Positions 23,761 through 34,839 are shown, counted from the stretch's first letter. The stretch is 64,000 nucleotides of DNA from Diphasiastrum complanatum (GCA_029204225.1 CM055096.1:64075240-64139239), one strand, 5' to 3'. Made by a program: numbers and translations. The notes: generated from the sequence alone by a model not told the origin.

Positions 23761-24535
23761 TTTTTAACCAAAAAAACCTTTCCAAGGATAAAAAACGTAA
23801 TTATAAAGATTTACAATATAGCAAATAATTACTTTTTGTTGGATTATTCTCCTTTCTACTAATCGACTAATCGGTTTTTGATTTTCATCCAACTGTTTAT
23901 TCAGTTCTGCGGATTTTTTCGTGTTTTACATAGTTTGTAGAATTACAAGTGTTTTTACACAGTCTATAGAAATACACGGAGTATGACAACAGTGTCACAT
24001 TTTTTCCATTGTTCACCTGTTAGGAATCTCGAGTAAAAATACAGTGTCCGTTTTTCGCATTTTTTAAGTGCCCTACAATTAAGAAAATGACTTTACTGAA
24101 GACCTTCTCATTTTTTTCCCTTTGGGATTTTCTCTCACTTCAGCATTTTTGCTTTTCCCTGATGGCAGTTTACTTTCATTTCTGCATAGTGACAGTTTTG
24201 CTCATTTATGTAGACAAACTGTTTATGGCGATTGATGCCGCTTATCAGCAATTAATTTCTGAGAAGGAACTGGATGAATGTCAGCGGACTCCAGCCAACT
24301 TGCAATCACATTTGACGACCTAATTACTTAGTATAAATCAGTTGTTCATACATCTCATTATCGTGTTGTGAATTGTGAAGGAGTTGAGTGTTATTACACG
24401 ACGCTTCTTGCGCTCTTATCAAGCTGTTAACAACTGTGCTAACACAGAGAAAAAAAAATAAAATAAAATAAAACTTTGTGGCATGTGTTTTGTAAGACCA
24501 CGTATAGTATCTGTCAATAAATTTTAGCCATGGCA
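23761..24535. other. AT-rich non-coding flank with a possible short exon
   Basis: Segment 24020-24065 resembles 12845-12900. An ORF at 24087-24323 ends ELDECQRTPANLQSHLTT. Its last 35 codons look protein-like and could be a terminal exon, but I do not recognise it and no convincing partner exon is near. Confidence 0.25.
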
Positions 24536-24539
24536 TGTG

Positions 24540-25649
24540 TTTTGTAAGTCCATGAGTAGAAGCTTAAATAATAATAAAAAAACTTAAACTTAGATTTAGA
24601 ACTTAGACTTAGGAAACTTAAGATTAGAAATATTTTATCTTAAGTTTTCCTAAGTTAAGAAATTGAAGTTCTAAATCCTAAGTTAGAAGTTCTAGAAAGG
24701 CTAGAAACAGATTAGTCCCATAAGTTAGTAGACACTTATGGAAGACCCTCTTGCCATAAAAGGAGAGGTATTTGCGTTGTAAACAACACTCTGAGATTAT
24801 GCCAAATTGCTCTCTATTGAGATTATCATTCTATTATTTTGTGTTCCCATTGGAAGGTGCATAGCTTGAGGGAAGGTGCTCGGGCCTCCTCTTGCCTCCT
24901 TTCATTGGCTTATTGTGGCATGTTTTCTATTTAGTTAGCCGCAACTTATCTTTCAAACCCTCTAGGTGTTAATTTAGGTCTTAGTTTAGCAACCTTGCTA
25001 GTTGGGTTTGCCTTGGCAAGGATTTTTATTGTTGTTTCTAATTAGCTTTATTTCCGTTTTGTGTAGAAACTTAAAAAGTGGACGAATCTCTACATCCCTA
25101 TACTACACCCGCAAGTAGATCTAGCCACCACACGAACTAGAAATACTTCCAACACAAGCAGATCGTTCATGACCAAAAAGTATTGTAGTTAGCTCTCTAT
25201 CAACCTTTCAAGCTTGAACTCTCTTGAGCATTCTAACTCAATCTTTAGAGTTTATTTTAGAGTTGCTATTGTGCTACTGCTTATTAACAGAGTTGCTTAT
25301 TTCAGACTTATTCTCAATTACTCAAAGATAGCTTAGAGTGCACAGTTTCGATCCGCTATTACTCACACTCATTTGCATCTAAATTGTTTTTTTACAGAAT
25401 CAATCAAACTTCTTATTGCGTTCAATATGTGTTTGCATCTCTGTAATGTTTTTGTAACTGATAGAAATTGTCTGAGAATTCAATGTTTTATGTTTGGCTA
25501 TGTAATCACTTAGTTTCTAGTGATTTCAAAGTTAGTTACTAGAGATTGAACATGATTCCATCACTACTATTTTGTTCAATATTGATAGGCGTAGTCATGC
25601 ATTGGAAGTAGGAAGTTTTCTCTATTTTATTACTCACCTATTTTTGACA
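24540..25649 (+). repeat. 5' LTR of a copia element (left end approximate)
   Basis: The right end is fixed by TTTTTGACA immediately before a primer binding site at 25650. The left end is a guess near 24530-24560. Inside are an imperfect inverted repeat of about 110 bp (24575-24695) and a TATA-like CCATAAAAGGAGAG near 24755, both fitting an LTR promoter region. No second LTR was found. Confidence 0.5.
24575..24695. repeat. imperfect inverted repeat near the LTR start
   Basis: The left arm CTTAGATTTAGAACTTAG... and right arm ...AAGTTCTAAATCCTAAGTTAG are near reverse complements around a centre of AATATTTTATCT. The RNA could fold into a long hairpin in the LTR upstream of the TATA-like site. 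Confidence 0.65.
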
Positions 25650-25661
25650 TGGTATCAGAGC
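25650..25661 (+). promoter_or_regulatory. copia primer binding site
   Basis: The perfect TGGTATCAGAGC follows the LTR end TTGACA. A second near copy (TGGTATCAGAAT) lies 21 bp downstream, and several further TATCAGA phrases occur to 25850, as if this leader had been duplicated locally. Confidence 0.85.
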
Positions 25662-25983
25662 ATTCTAATCTGGTATCAGAATATTTTTAGTCTCTTATCA
25701 GATTGATCCATCATAGTATCAATGCTAGATCACGATATCAGAGTAGTTATTACTACTCCCTTTATCTGAACCATCACAGTATCAGACTTGTGATCTCTAT
25801 CAGGGCCTAATACTATCACGATATCAGAGCACATAGCTCTAATACTTGATATCTTTCGTAATATCAAATTGATATCATATTCTTCAGTTCATATCATTTT
25901 TTTCAATATCAAAGAATTGATTTCCTATTGTTGGCATCACTACATCTTAGCGTCATCGATACAATTGACAGACTAAGTTCCAT

Positions 25984-26760
25984 ATGGATTCTCAAAGTAA
26001 AATTAGTCTTATCGTAGACAAGCTGAATGGATCCAATTATCATCTATGGAAATTCAAGATGAAGACCTTGCTAATCGCCAACAAGTTGTGGGATGTTGTT
26101 ACAGGTATTGAAGTGAAACTTGAAGACGACATAGAAGACTCAAAGTGAAAATTGAAGGATGGTAAAGCTTTTGCGCTTATCATCCTCAATATATCAGATA
26201 CGCAGATTGGACACATAGCTGAAGCCAAAACTTCAAAAGAAGTTTGGGACATCCTGAGCTCACGATATGATGTGAGAGACGTAACTACCAAGTTACACCT
26301 ACGAAGGAAATTCTTCACACTAAAGATGTCAAATGGTGATTCTCTTCATAGTCACATTAACCAATTTAAGAATCTCTTGCAACAAATGGCCATCGTCGGA
26401 TCAGTCATAGATGATCAAGATGCAATTATGACATTGCTTTCAAGCCTGCCCTCTACATATGAGAATTGGGTGATAATCATCACGACACACACTCAGATTT
26501 AACTCTTACTAGACTTATCACTATGTTGCTGCAAGAAGATAATCGAAGAAGTCAAAACACTTCGTCTACTTTCTCATCTCAGGATCTATACATCAACAAA
26601 GGCGCAAAATGATAGGAGCAAAAAGGCTCCAGGCAGTCTGCGTTGAATCAGAAACAGACTCAAGGTCAAAAACAATCATCGAATCCACATTCGTTGAAGA
26701 AGAAGATGTTTTGTCGGTATTGCAAATGCAATAACCATTTATTCTCTGAACTCCCGCAGG
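25984..26760 (+). pseudogene. Ty1-copia gag relic with degraded zinc knuckle
   Basis: The ATG at 25984 gives MDSQSKISLIVDKLNGSNYH, then LWKFKMKTLLIANKLWDVV, typical of copia gag. After a stop near 26147 the frame continues KTSKEVWDILSSRYD, LRRKFFTLKMSNGDSLHSHI and LLSSLPSTYENWV. A shift near 26500 leads to LLQEDNRRSQ and finally FCRYCKCNNHLFSEL, which has the first two Cys and His of a C-x2-C-x4-H-x4-C knuckle but has lost the last Cys. Copia protease should follow but is replaced by a gypsy-type protease from about 26770. Confidence 0.85.
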
Positions 26761-26769
26761 CTCAAATCA

Positions 26770-27530
26770 CCATGCTTCATAAAATCTTTCACCGGTCTCC
26801 AAAATTATATCCATCGTAGTTTTCAGCTGCCTACTATCCCAGATGAACAGCGAAAACCAAACGAGATCCCAGAGATCCCTCAGATTCCTATGAACCTGAT
26901 GAACATCGATGTTGCTAAGGGGACTAGCATCACCTTACCTATGACCTATAAAGATTATCCAGCAGTATCCGCTATCCTTGATAGTGGATCAGGCGTAAAC
27001 ATAATGGCTCTGTCACTAGCAAAGTCATGGGAATTCCCTTACCTTAGATCAGCCACGTTACAAACTTTCTATGGATGATCAGCGAGTCACAGACCCTGCA
27101 GGTCACTTATCGAATATACCAGTACGTATTGCAGGTGTCAAATTTACCATTGATTGCATCATTCTTGATTTACCAGATGATACAAATACATATAAACTCC
27201 TTCTTGGCACACCCTAGCTATAGATGGTAGACATTGTCCAAGATTGGAAGCGTAGCAAAATCACATTTGGCAATAACGACAAACGAGTCACTGTTGACTC
27301 AACTGGCCATGTAAAGCCCGCTAAAGTTTATGATGATTGGTCATCAACAACTTATGACAAATCAAATAGTGCCCCGATCCAACCGAAAGGCCACTATACG
27401 AGATCAACAGACATAATGAATTGGGGTCAAGCATTGGCCATTGTGGACTGTGCTGATTTCGAAAGATGTCATATCGAAACCGCTGCAGAGGATGTGTATA
27501 TTCTACCATCAGGCTACAGACATTGATACA
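26770..27530 (+). pseudogene. Ty3-gypsy protease region
   Basis: The frame reads NIDVAKGTSITLPMTYKDYP, then AVSAILDSGSGVNIMALSLA, a retropepsin active site with D-S-G where D-T-G or D-S-G is usual. After a shift at about 27075 it goes on DDQRVTDPAGHLSNIPVRIA, VKFTIDCIILDLPDDTN and YKLLLGTPWL, as in gypsy proteases of the plant lineages with long spacers before RT. The preceding 100 bp (RSPKLYPS, LPTIPDEQRKP) may be spacer of the same element. It lies directly after a copia gag, so the two came together by insertion or recombination. Confidence 0.8.
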
Positions 27531-28215
27531 CCCATCATTCCGCTTATGATGATTGACCCTATTCCTATAGCTTGGTGTCCAGGAGAACCTAGCATCTCTA
27601 CCGCCCATGTTTCGGAAGAAGGTATTCTTTTCGTGAATGAAGCTGAAATGATGGATGAACATATACTCCCTTATCTAGATGCCCAACGTTATCCACCAAA
27701 ATCAATTCCACAAGAGATCAAGTCACCAAGGCCTTTGGCGAACTCACCTCCAAAATATCCAACACTACAACTTATAGACCAAAACCAAAGATATATGCAT
27801 GGGACGTGTATTCGGATGAAGTCTGGGATACAATAGATGACAACATAATAAGAGAGGCAACAACACCACCCCCTCAACAACCTAGAAAATCTCGGTTACA
27901 AAAAACTAAAATTATTGATACAAAATTAATCGAACGTCAAAAACAGATGCGTGAGAAGCTTAAGCAACCAATTAAGCCCTTGTCTAAATAGACAGAAATC
28001 AAACAATCCGACAAAGATTCCATGTCTAGTAGTACCTCAATGCAAATGATTCCCAAAGTTTCTGAAAGCTTTGTGGAACTACCTTCTGATCTCCCACAAA
28101 AGTGTAAAGACTTCACACCAGTTACCACAGCCACACCGGGAACCCACACAAAGTTCCCACTCCTTTGAAGGACCCGCTAAAACAATCTCGTTAAACCTTA
28201 AAGATCCTGACGAGG
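27531..28215 (+). pseudogene. gypsy polyprotein spacer between protease and RT
   Basis: Frames at 27441-27836 (IPLMMIDPIPIAWCPGEPS) and 27840-27991 (PPPQQPRKSRLQKTKIIDTK) are proline- and charge-rich with no domain that I recognise. They connect the protease to the RT in the expected order, with stops near 27989 and 28168. Confidence 0.6.
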
Positions 28216-28805
28216 ATGTGGATCGCATTGTTCACGTTGGAGCACATCTTACACCAAGTCAACTTTTTGACCGAGACTTTACTTCGTAAATATAGAGATG
28301 TATTTGCATGGAAATATACTGAGATGAAAGGGGTCCCGCCTGAAATAGTGGTCCATACAATTCATGTAGAGGAGAACGCTAAGCCTATTTGGGCTAAGTC
28401 GTACCACAATAACCTTATTTATCGCGAGCAAATCGATGAAGATATTACGAAATTGCTGGATACTAAATTCATCTATGAAGCCCAACATACTGATTGAGTC
28501 TTACCCATTGTGATAGTACCCAAGATAAACGACAAGCTTCGTATCTGTGTCTATCTGAAAAATCTTAATGCGATTATGAAGAAAGACCATTTCCCCTTAC
28601 CCTTAACTACACAAATCTGTGAGGAAATGGCAGGAGCTAAAGCTTTTAGCTTCCTAGACGGTTTCAGTGGCTATTTCCTAATCCAAATAGCCTCTAAAAA
28701 TAGACACAAGACAACCTTTGCAACCAAAAATGGGGTTTACGCTTATAACGTAATGCCTTTTGGCTTATGTAACGCCCCTTTGACATTTCAATGCGTTCAG
28801 TCTTT
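28216..28805 (+). pseudogene. Ty3-gypsy reverse transcriptase, N-terminal half only
   Basis: The frame reads YRDVFAWKYTEMKGVPPEIV, then IDEDITKLLDTKFIYEA. After a TGA at 28496-28498 it continues VIVPKINDKLRICVYLKNLN (RVCVDYRNLN region, with the key D replaced by L-K context), LPLTTQICEEMAGAKAFSFL, DGFSGYFLIQ and MPFGLCNAPLTFQ. It ends before the Y-x-D-D box. The homology stops near 28805, so RT thumb, RNase H and integrase are missing. Confidence 0.88.
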
Positions 28806-28825
28806 AATTACCAGTTGTTTATAGA

Positions 28826-30578
28826 ACTTGAATCTTGCACTTCAAATAAAGAATCATGTTTTGAAAGTATTTCTAAATCCAGTATTTTCTTAATGGAAAG
28901 ATTTTGGAATGACTCTTACCTTTCCTGAGTTATATTGCACTTATACTCCAATATTCTATAAATGATTGAGTATGATTTTAGATTCTAGGAAATTATGATT
29001 GACGAATCATATGAATCTAAATATTTATGGTTGACGGATCATAAATAGATACTTAATTATTGTCAGAGGATTATGGTGATGATTCTTAAGTGTGATAAAT
29101 AATTCATGATCTATTATTTGAGTAAGAATTCATATTAGTGTTTTGAATCTCTCTACTCCAGTATTTTATTTGAGAACCTATGGATCTCACATACATTCTC
29201 ACAAGATAAGTATCTTATTTGTGGAGAATTTAATTTATCTAGTGGATGTTATTCTGCTACAGTTTATGGTCTGCAGATGCTTGAGTACAGTTCTTCATTT
29301 GAATTGGATCTCCAGTTATCATAGGAGACAGACAAGTCTATTGAAATGAATGAATGCTATTTTCTTGCATTTGGTGCTAGAAACATGAGCATTTAGCTTA
29401 AAAGAGTATCTGGGATACTCAGAGTTGAGTTTCAATCATTCTATATCTTAATGATTCTCCTAGAGATTCTAATTGAATGAATTATCATATCCTAGAATTT
29501 AGATTCTAAGGATATTTGTACTTGAAAGCTTATGAATTCAGACTGTAATTATAATTATTTTATTTCTTTAACTTTAAATCTCTTAAGTTAGGTTATTTCA
29601 CCCAGTGTTTCATGTAAGGCTTTACATGAAGGTGATGTTACTAACTTGTGGTGAATGTAACCCAGATGGAAAATTTATCGCTTATTGTACTTTTCAAACC
29701 CAAGTTGTACTCCAGTGCAGCCAAGTCATACTGGATGTGATCCGAAAGTAACTAATATCCTTGTGAGGCCCAGAACACACTAAATGGAATTTAGACAAGG
29801 TATGAGATAGTGTATGCATGTGTAGAGTTATCGATAGCAATTCTATGAATAGTTGGTCCATGCTTAGGACTCTATTCTAGGTGAATCTATGTATAGGGAA
29901 CTTAGGGCTATGCATGGCTATGTGCCCAGATTGCTTTTGGCTCTATATATTGAGGCCAAACTCGCGCTACTCCTTAATTGTAGTCATTGATTCATTGCCA
30001 GAGTTTCATTCTTCCTTCATACTTCTTATTCCTTGGCTTGGGAGTGAAGCTTCTAGAAGTGATTGGTTGCTTCTACTTGGTTGGGTGGTTGCTCCATAGT
30101 GTGTTTTCCATTGTGTTTTGTCTTGTAAGCAGGATTTTAGGGAGCTTCCCATATAAGGATCGACTCGACATACCCGCCGACCCCCACTCCATCGACATCG
30201 ACATCGACTTTGACTCCATCGACATCGACTCAAGGGCAAACAGTCGACTCGACTCATCCGACACCTCGATGTCTGTCGACTATCACCTGCTCTTTCCAAT
30301 ACAGACTACGTTATCATTCAATATGCAATAACTACCACCTCACGATTGTTACCTACACAGTTCACACTAAACGATATAGTTATAATCTTCACGATCACCT
30401 CAGTTGATGTATGTACATATATACACAATAAATCAACCGATAATACAAGAATACACACCTTCACAGATATTTCTCTGGTAAAAAAAAACGATCTAAGTAG
30501 TTGTCTGAATCAATAGTTTGCATCGATCTTGTAATAATTTAACGTTTTGTTTTTATTGTTTGGATTTTATATTCAACA
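28826..30578 (+). repeat. LTR-like stretch ending in CAACA before a degraded primer site
   Basis: No credible ORF. A TATA-like CTCTATATATTGAGG near 29940, a TCGA-rich segment at 30155-30280 and an end TTCAACA at 30578 followed by AGAGTGGTATCCGTGC suggest an LTR with a mutated initiator-Met primer site. The left boundary is not known; 29100-29700 is AT-rich with a recurring CTCCAGTATTTT phrase. Confidence 0.4.
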
Positions 30579-31163
30579 AGAGTGGTATCCGTGCTAATAA
30601 ATTAATCCCTAAAGCCTGTACCACCCCAACACAATGTATAGGCCTAGTAGAACAACTTGGAGTTGAACGATATTGCTAGGCTAAGAACAACAAGAATGTC
30701 TCTAGGTCTAAGCTCAAGATTAGATAGATCAATACATATGTGTCTAATAATCTGATAATAATAATATTACTTGCTATCTCATATAAGAATTCCTCCTTTA
30801 GAATGTGCATCTAACTCTGTGTATGTATACAATGTAGTTACTCTATAACATGTCAACCTTGGATTGATTGTGAAGTAATGTGGACGTGAAAACCCGATAG
30901 CATTAACAGTAGTTCGAGACATTAGTTTGTCGTTAGGTTCAAACGTCTTCCAAAGGTTGTTGAGCCGATAGTTGTCGAAGAGATGTTGAATTGAGAACTA
31001 TCAAGGAATTGTCAAAAACTGTCGATGACTCGCGAACCTTTTCTCAAACTTGTGTGTAAATTTCTAGATTCTCGAGTAAATAACCAGGTCTAGGACTCTG
31101 TTGTGGCCACCTGAAAGAATTAGCTGGTAGCTAATACAGTGGCAATTGGATCAAATGATTGAA
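30579..31163. other. unassigned leader-like sequence
   Basis: Between the LTR-like end and the integrase fragment there is no gag or protease frame. The element, if one, has lost most of its body. Confidence 0.35.
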
Positions 31164-31470
31164 GTGACTTGTTGAGCGGATGAATCGAACCTTAGTCAAA
31201 TCGGCTAAGTGCAAGCTTGCTCATGCATCACTACCTAAGCACATCTGGGTTTTCAATGTAGCTTATATTCATAACAAATGTTCGACTAAAGGCCTCTTAG
31301 GTAAAACATCGTATAAAATTTGGACAGGCTCCAAAGCATCACCAAAAAACTTGTTCGGATGTATTGCCTATGCACAAATCCCAAAGGAGACAAAAGAAAA
31401 GCTAGACTCCCACAGTTTCAAATCCATATTCATTGGTTATGCTTCTTCTGACAGAACCTACGAGCTGTAA
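31164..31470 (+). pseudogene. Ty1-copia integrase C-terminal fragment
   Basis: The frame reads LVERMNRTLVKSAKCKLAHA, then LPKHIWVFNVAYIHNKCST, LLGKTSYKIWTGSKASPKNL, FGCIAYAQIPKETKEKLDSH and FKSIFIGYASSDRTYEL. This is the end of the copia integrase core plus the adjoining GKTPYE...GY region. The catalytic DDE residues lie upstream and are absent. The frame is open for 102 codons and then stops. Confidence 0.88.
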
Positions 31471-32109
31471 TCCATTATAAGAAATTATCATCAAATGAAA
31501 ATAACCTATTTATTGGCAAAATCATGTCATACACAATTCTTAGTCTTTTTAAATCCCAATATGCAATCTTAGTTCTAGAATTGTAAAAAATTTAACTACT
31601 TTTGTGGTAGTGATTGTGATAGTGTAAGCTCTCACAACTTAGAACGTTAAAAAAAAAATGAATCATCACGATAACTTAACTTACCAATACTTACGTCAAA
31701 GAAAAGAAATATAAATTTTCTTTCTCAATCCACCAATTTTACTATTATGGCTGATATAATACGACAACGTTCTTGTTTTGAATTTTTTTCTTACAAACTC
31801 CATTGACCAACTAAAACACATAATGCAGTTTGCCTTTGCAATGCAAGGCACAAGGAACTCTAAGAATTCATGGAAATGATTATAGCTTGGCCCTTGGAAG
31901 CTGGTTGGCAAAAGGACGTATTGAAGATCAAGTCATCGGTGTCTCCTAAGATATTGTTGTCTACAACCTCATGACCGCAGGTGTAAAAAACAATAATGTA
32001 TAATGTATGTGAATGTGAAAGAAACTTACGAATGAAAAAGGAAAGGACAAATCGTTGTCGACAAAAACAATCACAACAAAAGAGTTCATGGGCTATATAA
32101 TATTGGTTG
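31471..32109. other. unassigned AT-rich stretch
   Basis: Nothing recognisable. Possible promoter-distal DNA of the alpha-SNAP gene that follows. Confidence 0.35.
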
Positions 32110-32284
32110 CGAGGATGGTGGCACCAAAAATGACACTTGTTTTCTCATGGATGGACAAACTTTAAAAACCTAATATAGCACCTCAAGCAACACATGTATG
32201 CTCATGAATGGAAAGGTTTGAAAACCTAATAACGCCTAAATTGACACGTGTACGCTCATGAATGGACAAGGTTGGAAAATAAAT
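32110..32284 (+). repeat. three-unit imperfect tandem repeat upstream of alpha-SNAP
   Basis: Units of about 55-60 bp share GACACxTGTxxxCTCATG and AATGGACAAxxTT...AAAACCTAATA. They end at the presumed TATA region (AAATAAATACCC, 32277-32288). ACGTG appears inside one unit. Confidence 0.65.
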
Positions 32285-32322
32285 ACCCATGAAACTCACC
32301 GACGCTTCACCCAGAGCTTTAT

Positions 32323-32369
<47 letters not shown>

Positions 32370-33021
32370 TGCGATCCCCGGCATTTTGAGCTTTGCTCTT
32401 CAACAAGCTCTCTATAAGAGCGCCTTGCATTTCATCCCTGGCTTGCTTTTTCATGATGTCGCCTACGTTACTGTAGTATTGCTTTTTGCATAATGTTGCC
32501 TACCTTTAATTCAAATTTTCTTTTTCAGAATATTGCTTTGGTTATGTATTTAAGTCCTTTTGCTGGCTAGTTTGCTTTAGAATTCTGGTTTTTCTTCATA
32601 ATTTTATCAAGAGACGTGATGTTTTTATCAATTCGAGCCCATGCTCACAGACCAGTCCAAAGATCAAGCGTCTTGGCCTGGCATACATCTTTTGATGATC
32701 GATTACTGGCTCACCTTGCCTCTGATTTGTAACTTTCTGATATGTTAGTCATAACTTTCGTCAAAATCAGAGAAATTTGATGCTGCTAGCAGACGAGATT
32801 TTTTGAATCTAATTTGAGGAATCTGTTCTTCCAAAGGCTACTGGTTTTGTATCAGGTAATTATCCCTCACTAATCTGAACAGATTTTAATCGCCGTTGTT
32901 TTGTTTGCAATATGAACATACTACAGCATAGTGTACTATTTTTGTTTTGTATTCTCAAGACATTACAGCATAATACACTGTTAGGTTTGATAATTTGCAT
33001 AGGTGCATTGTTTTGAAATCA
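32270..33021 (+). promoter_or_regulatory. probable core promoter and 5' UTR of alpha-SNAP with a 5'UTR intron
   Basis: AAATAAATACCC (near 32277) is a TATA-like box. A (CT)n tract at 32330-32365 lies where plant 5' UTRs often carry pyrimidine repeats. A donor ATCAG|GTAAT (GT at 32856) and an acceptor TTTGCATAG (AG at 33001-33002) bound an intron of 147 bp that ends 19 bp before the ATG. All of this is inferred from sequence signals only. Confidence 0.5.
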
Positions 33022-33180
33022 ATGGGAGATCTGGAGGCTAAAGGAGACGAGCTTGAGAGAAAAGCAGAGAGAAAGATAAAGGGATGGGGAATTTTTGGTA
33101 ATAAGTACTTCATTGCTGCTGAACTGTTGGAGCAGGCCGGAAATAACTACAAGCTGGCCAAAGCATGTGAGCAAAAAAGC
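33022..33180 (+). CDS. first coding exon of alpha-SNAP (soluble NSF attachment protein)
   Basis: Alpha-SNAP binds SNARE bundles and recruits the NSF ATPase that takes them apart after membrane fusion. ATG at 33022 gives MGDLEAKGDELERKAERKIK, then GWGIFGNKYFIAAELLEQAG and NNYKLAKACEQKS, which follows the N-terminal helices of plant alpha-SNAPs. The exon ends at a good donor (GC|GTACGT at 33181), at about the residue where the first exon ends in other plants. The frame is clean. Some conserved positions differ (FIAAE where YEDAA is usual), so it may be diverging. I looked for exon 2 as far as 35 kb and did not find it. Either intron 1 is very long or the gene is broken. Confidence 0.72.
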
Positions 33181-33528
33181 GTACGTTGTTTAATACATAA
33201 TGTTTTCTTATAATAAAATGAGATTATAAGTGAAAATTTTTTAAACTATTATTTTAACTTGGCTTTTATTTTTATACATTCTAATTTGCTTATGCATTTC
33301 ATGATAACTTATCATAGGCAAAAGCTCATATTTGGATGAGGGAAAGAACGTCCGCTTCTGTTAATTTAAAGTAGGCTTCAATCATTATGCGGTGATGATA
33401 CCTGATTCTGCAGATAATTTTGTAAACTTAAATGATTAAAGAAAATACATCCATGGTGCATGTCTTAAATGATTAAAGAAAATACGTCCATGGTGCATGT
33501 CTAATCCTGGAAAGCACTCTCTATAGTT
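33181..33528. other. presumed alpha-SNAP intron 1 start
   Basis: A fair acceptor (CTTATCATAG at 33309-33318) precedes AKAHIWMRERTSASVNLK and a stop, but this does not match alpha-SNAP. A 28-bp phrase (AAATGATTAAAGAAAATAC) is tandemly doubled at 33429-33495. Confidence 0.4.
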
Positions 33529-33805
33529 AGATTCTAGAATAACACGAAGAAATTTGAGCTCAAAGCAAAGTTCTAGGTGCCGTACAACGGCACCTGTACG
33601 GCACCCGTGGGACTACCAAGTTAGATTCTAGAATAACACGAAAAAATTTGAGCTCAAAGCAAACGGCAACCTTTTTTTTTTTGTTATTTTTTTTAGTCAT
33701 CTTTTTAGTGAAAAACCAAAAAAAAAAAAACAGGTGCCGTACCACGGCACGTGTGCCATGGTACAGCACCCAGGCCCCATGGCACCTGTGCCGTGGGGAA
33801 CTTTG
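33529..33805. repeat. duplicated 45-bp segment flanking palindrome-rich inserts
   Basis: The phrase TTAGATTCTAGAATAACACG (to GAGCTCAAAGCAAA) occurs at 33529-33573 and again at 33621-33663. Between the copies and after the second lie palindromic blocks such as GGTGCCGTACCACGGCAC, with poly-T then poly-A tracts at 33670-33730 in between. No coding content. Confidence 0.6.
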
Positions 33806-34079
33806 GCTCAAAGTTAGAGTAACACAAAGTAGGCAGCAAAGTGCATGTCAATTATGCTACTTCTCATGGGAGGGAATAGAAACATCTCTTGAATGAAGAG
33901 CTAATCAACTAATGAAATAAGAGTGGAATGCATAATATCAAATCCGAAATTGAATAGGTTATGCCATGTCTAGCTTAACAAATGTAGCTTGTGATATGAA
34001 GCAATCAGGTGACTCAAATGAGGTTTGGAAGTGACAGTGGCTGATGTAGCTGATGAGGTTGCAAATGTTGTAGCTTAGA

Positions 34080-34185
34080 AGTCCGTTCCAACCCTTTTGG
34101 GTCGGAGCGTACTGTACGTTCCGGAACGAACTATGTCGGAACGCTTTATTTTTTTTAAATTACAAAAAACAGATATTAAAACAGA
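34080..34185. repeat. short palindrome-rich repeat followed by T-rich tail
   Basis: GTTCCAACCCTTTTGGGTCGGAGCG... contains nested palindromes (GTTCCGGAACG, TACTGTACGTT), followed by TTTATTTTTTTTAAATTAC. It has the same layout as the blocks at 33.6, 35.7, 36.0 and 39.8 kb, with a different palindromic sequence. Confidence 0.45.
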
Positions 34186-34287
34186 GCGTATGTTTGTGAT
34201 CGATGAATTGACCAAGAAAGCTGAAAGGAAGAGTCATAAACAGAAGAGAACATACTCAATCCTTCCTACAATACTGATTTGTATGGA

Positions 34288-34430
34288 TCCTATCTCATGG
34301 TGGTGCAACTAGCCGCTCCTCCATAGACAATTCATGCTCTTGTAGACACGGGTAGCGATCTGGTGTGGGCGCGATGCAAGCCATTCAATGGAACTGAAGG
34401 ACGGAGACAATCTCTATGCAAAGAATGTAT
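34288..34430 (+). pseudogene. relic of a plant aspartic protease (nepenthesin-like, A1 family)
   Basis: The frame reads SYLMVVQLAAPP, a TAG, then TIHALVDTGSDLVWARCKPF and GRRQSLCKECMY. The D-T-G-S-D-L-V-W active site followed by C-x-P is diagnostic of the N-terminal lobe of plant A1 aspartic proteases. The stop at 34324-34326 and the loss of homology after 34430 make it a fragment. It lies 1.2 kb downstream of the alpha-SNAP exon in repeat-rich DNA. Confidence 0.75.
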
Positions 34431-34839
34431 GTACATAAGCATTGCCACTCTCTCTATCCTCTTTAGCAGAAAGAGGGCGCCTATTTATAGTAGTAGAGAG
34501 AGAGAAATCCAAAGGCCAATGGTTCCCAATGTGGAATATTCAAAAGCCAAGAGCCAAGAGCCATGTGTTACATAGGAGTTACAAAAGCAAATGAAAAGTC
34601 TTGGCATTGGACAGCCAAGTGCTAATTGGAGAAGAAGGTCACTTGTCCCATGGACCCATTATGAGTTGGGCCCCTCCAAACTTGAGTACATGGACCAAAA
34701 GCTAAAAAATGCTCCTTGGGTCCTCAAAACCATATACATTGCCCCAACTTCATGAAATATGGCATTAGCCCACCATGAAGTCACGCAATCCAAGCCTAGA
34801 GATAGCTCTGTACTCGCCATACTATCTCTAGAGAAGATT
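34431..34839. other. unassigned, LTR-like composition
   Basis: A TATTTATAG box near 34480 is followed by GAGAGAGAG, then GGCCAATGGTT. No ORF was recognised. It may be LTR or MITE debris. Confidence 0.3.

Noticed and set aside
30006-30299. Arg/Ser-rich minus-strand ORFs
   Set aside because: Produced by the TCGA-rich repeat; no protein features.
33319-33372. Alpha-SNAP exon 2
   Set aside because: There is an acceptor-like site, but the translation AKAHIWMRERTSASVNLK does not follow the family and stops at once.
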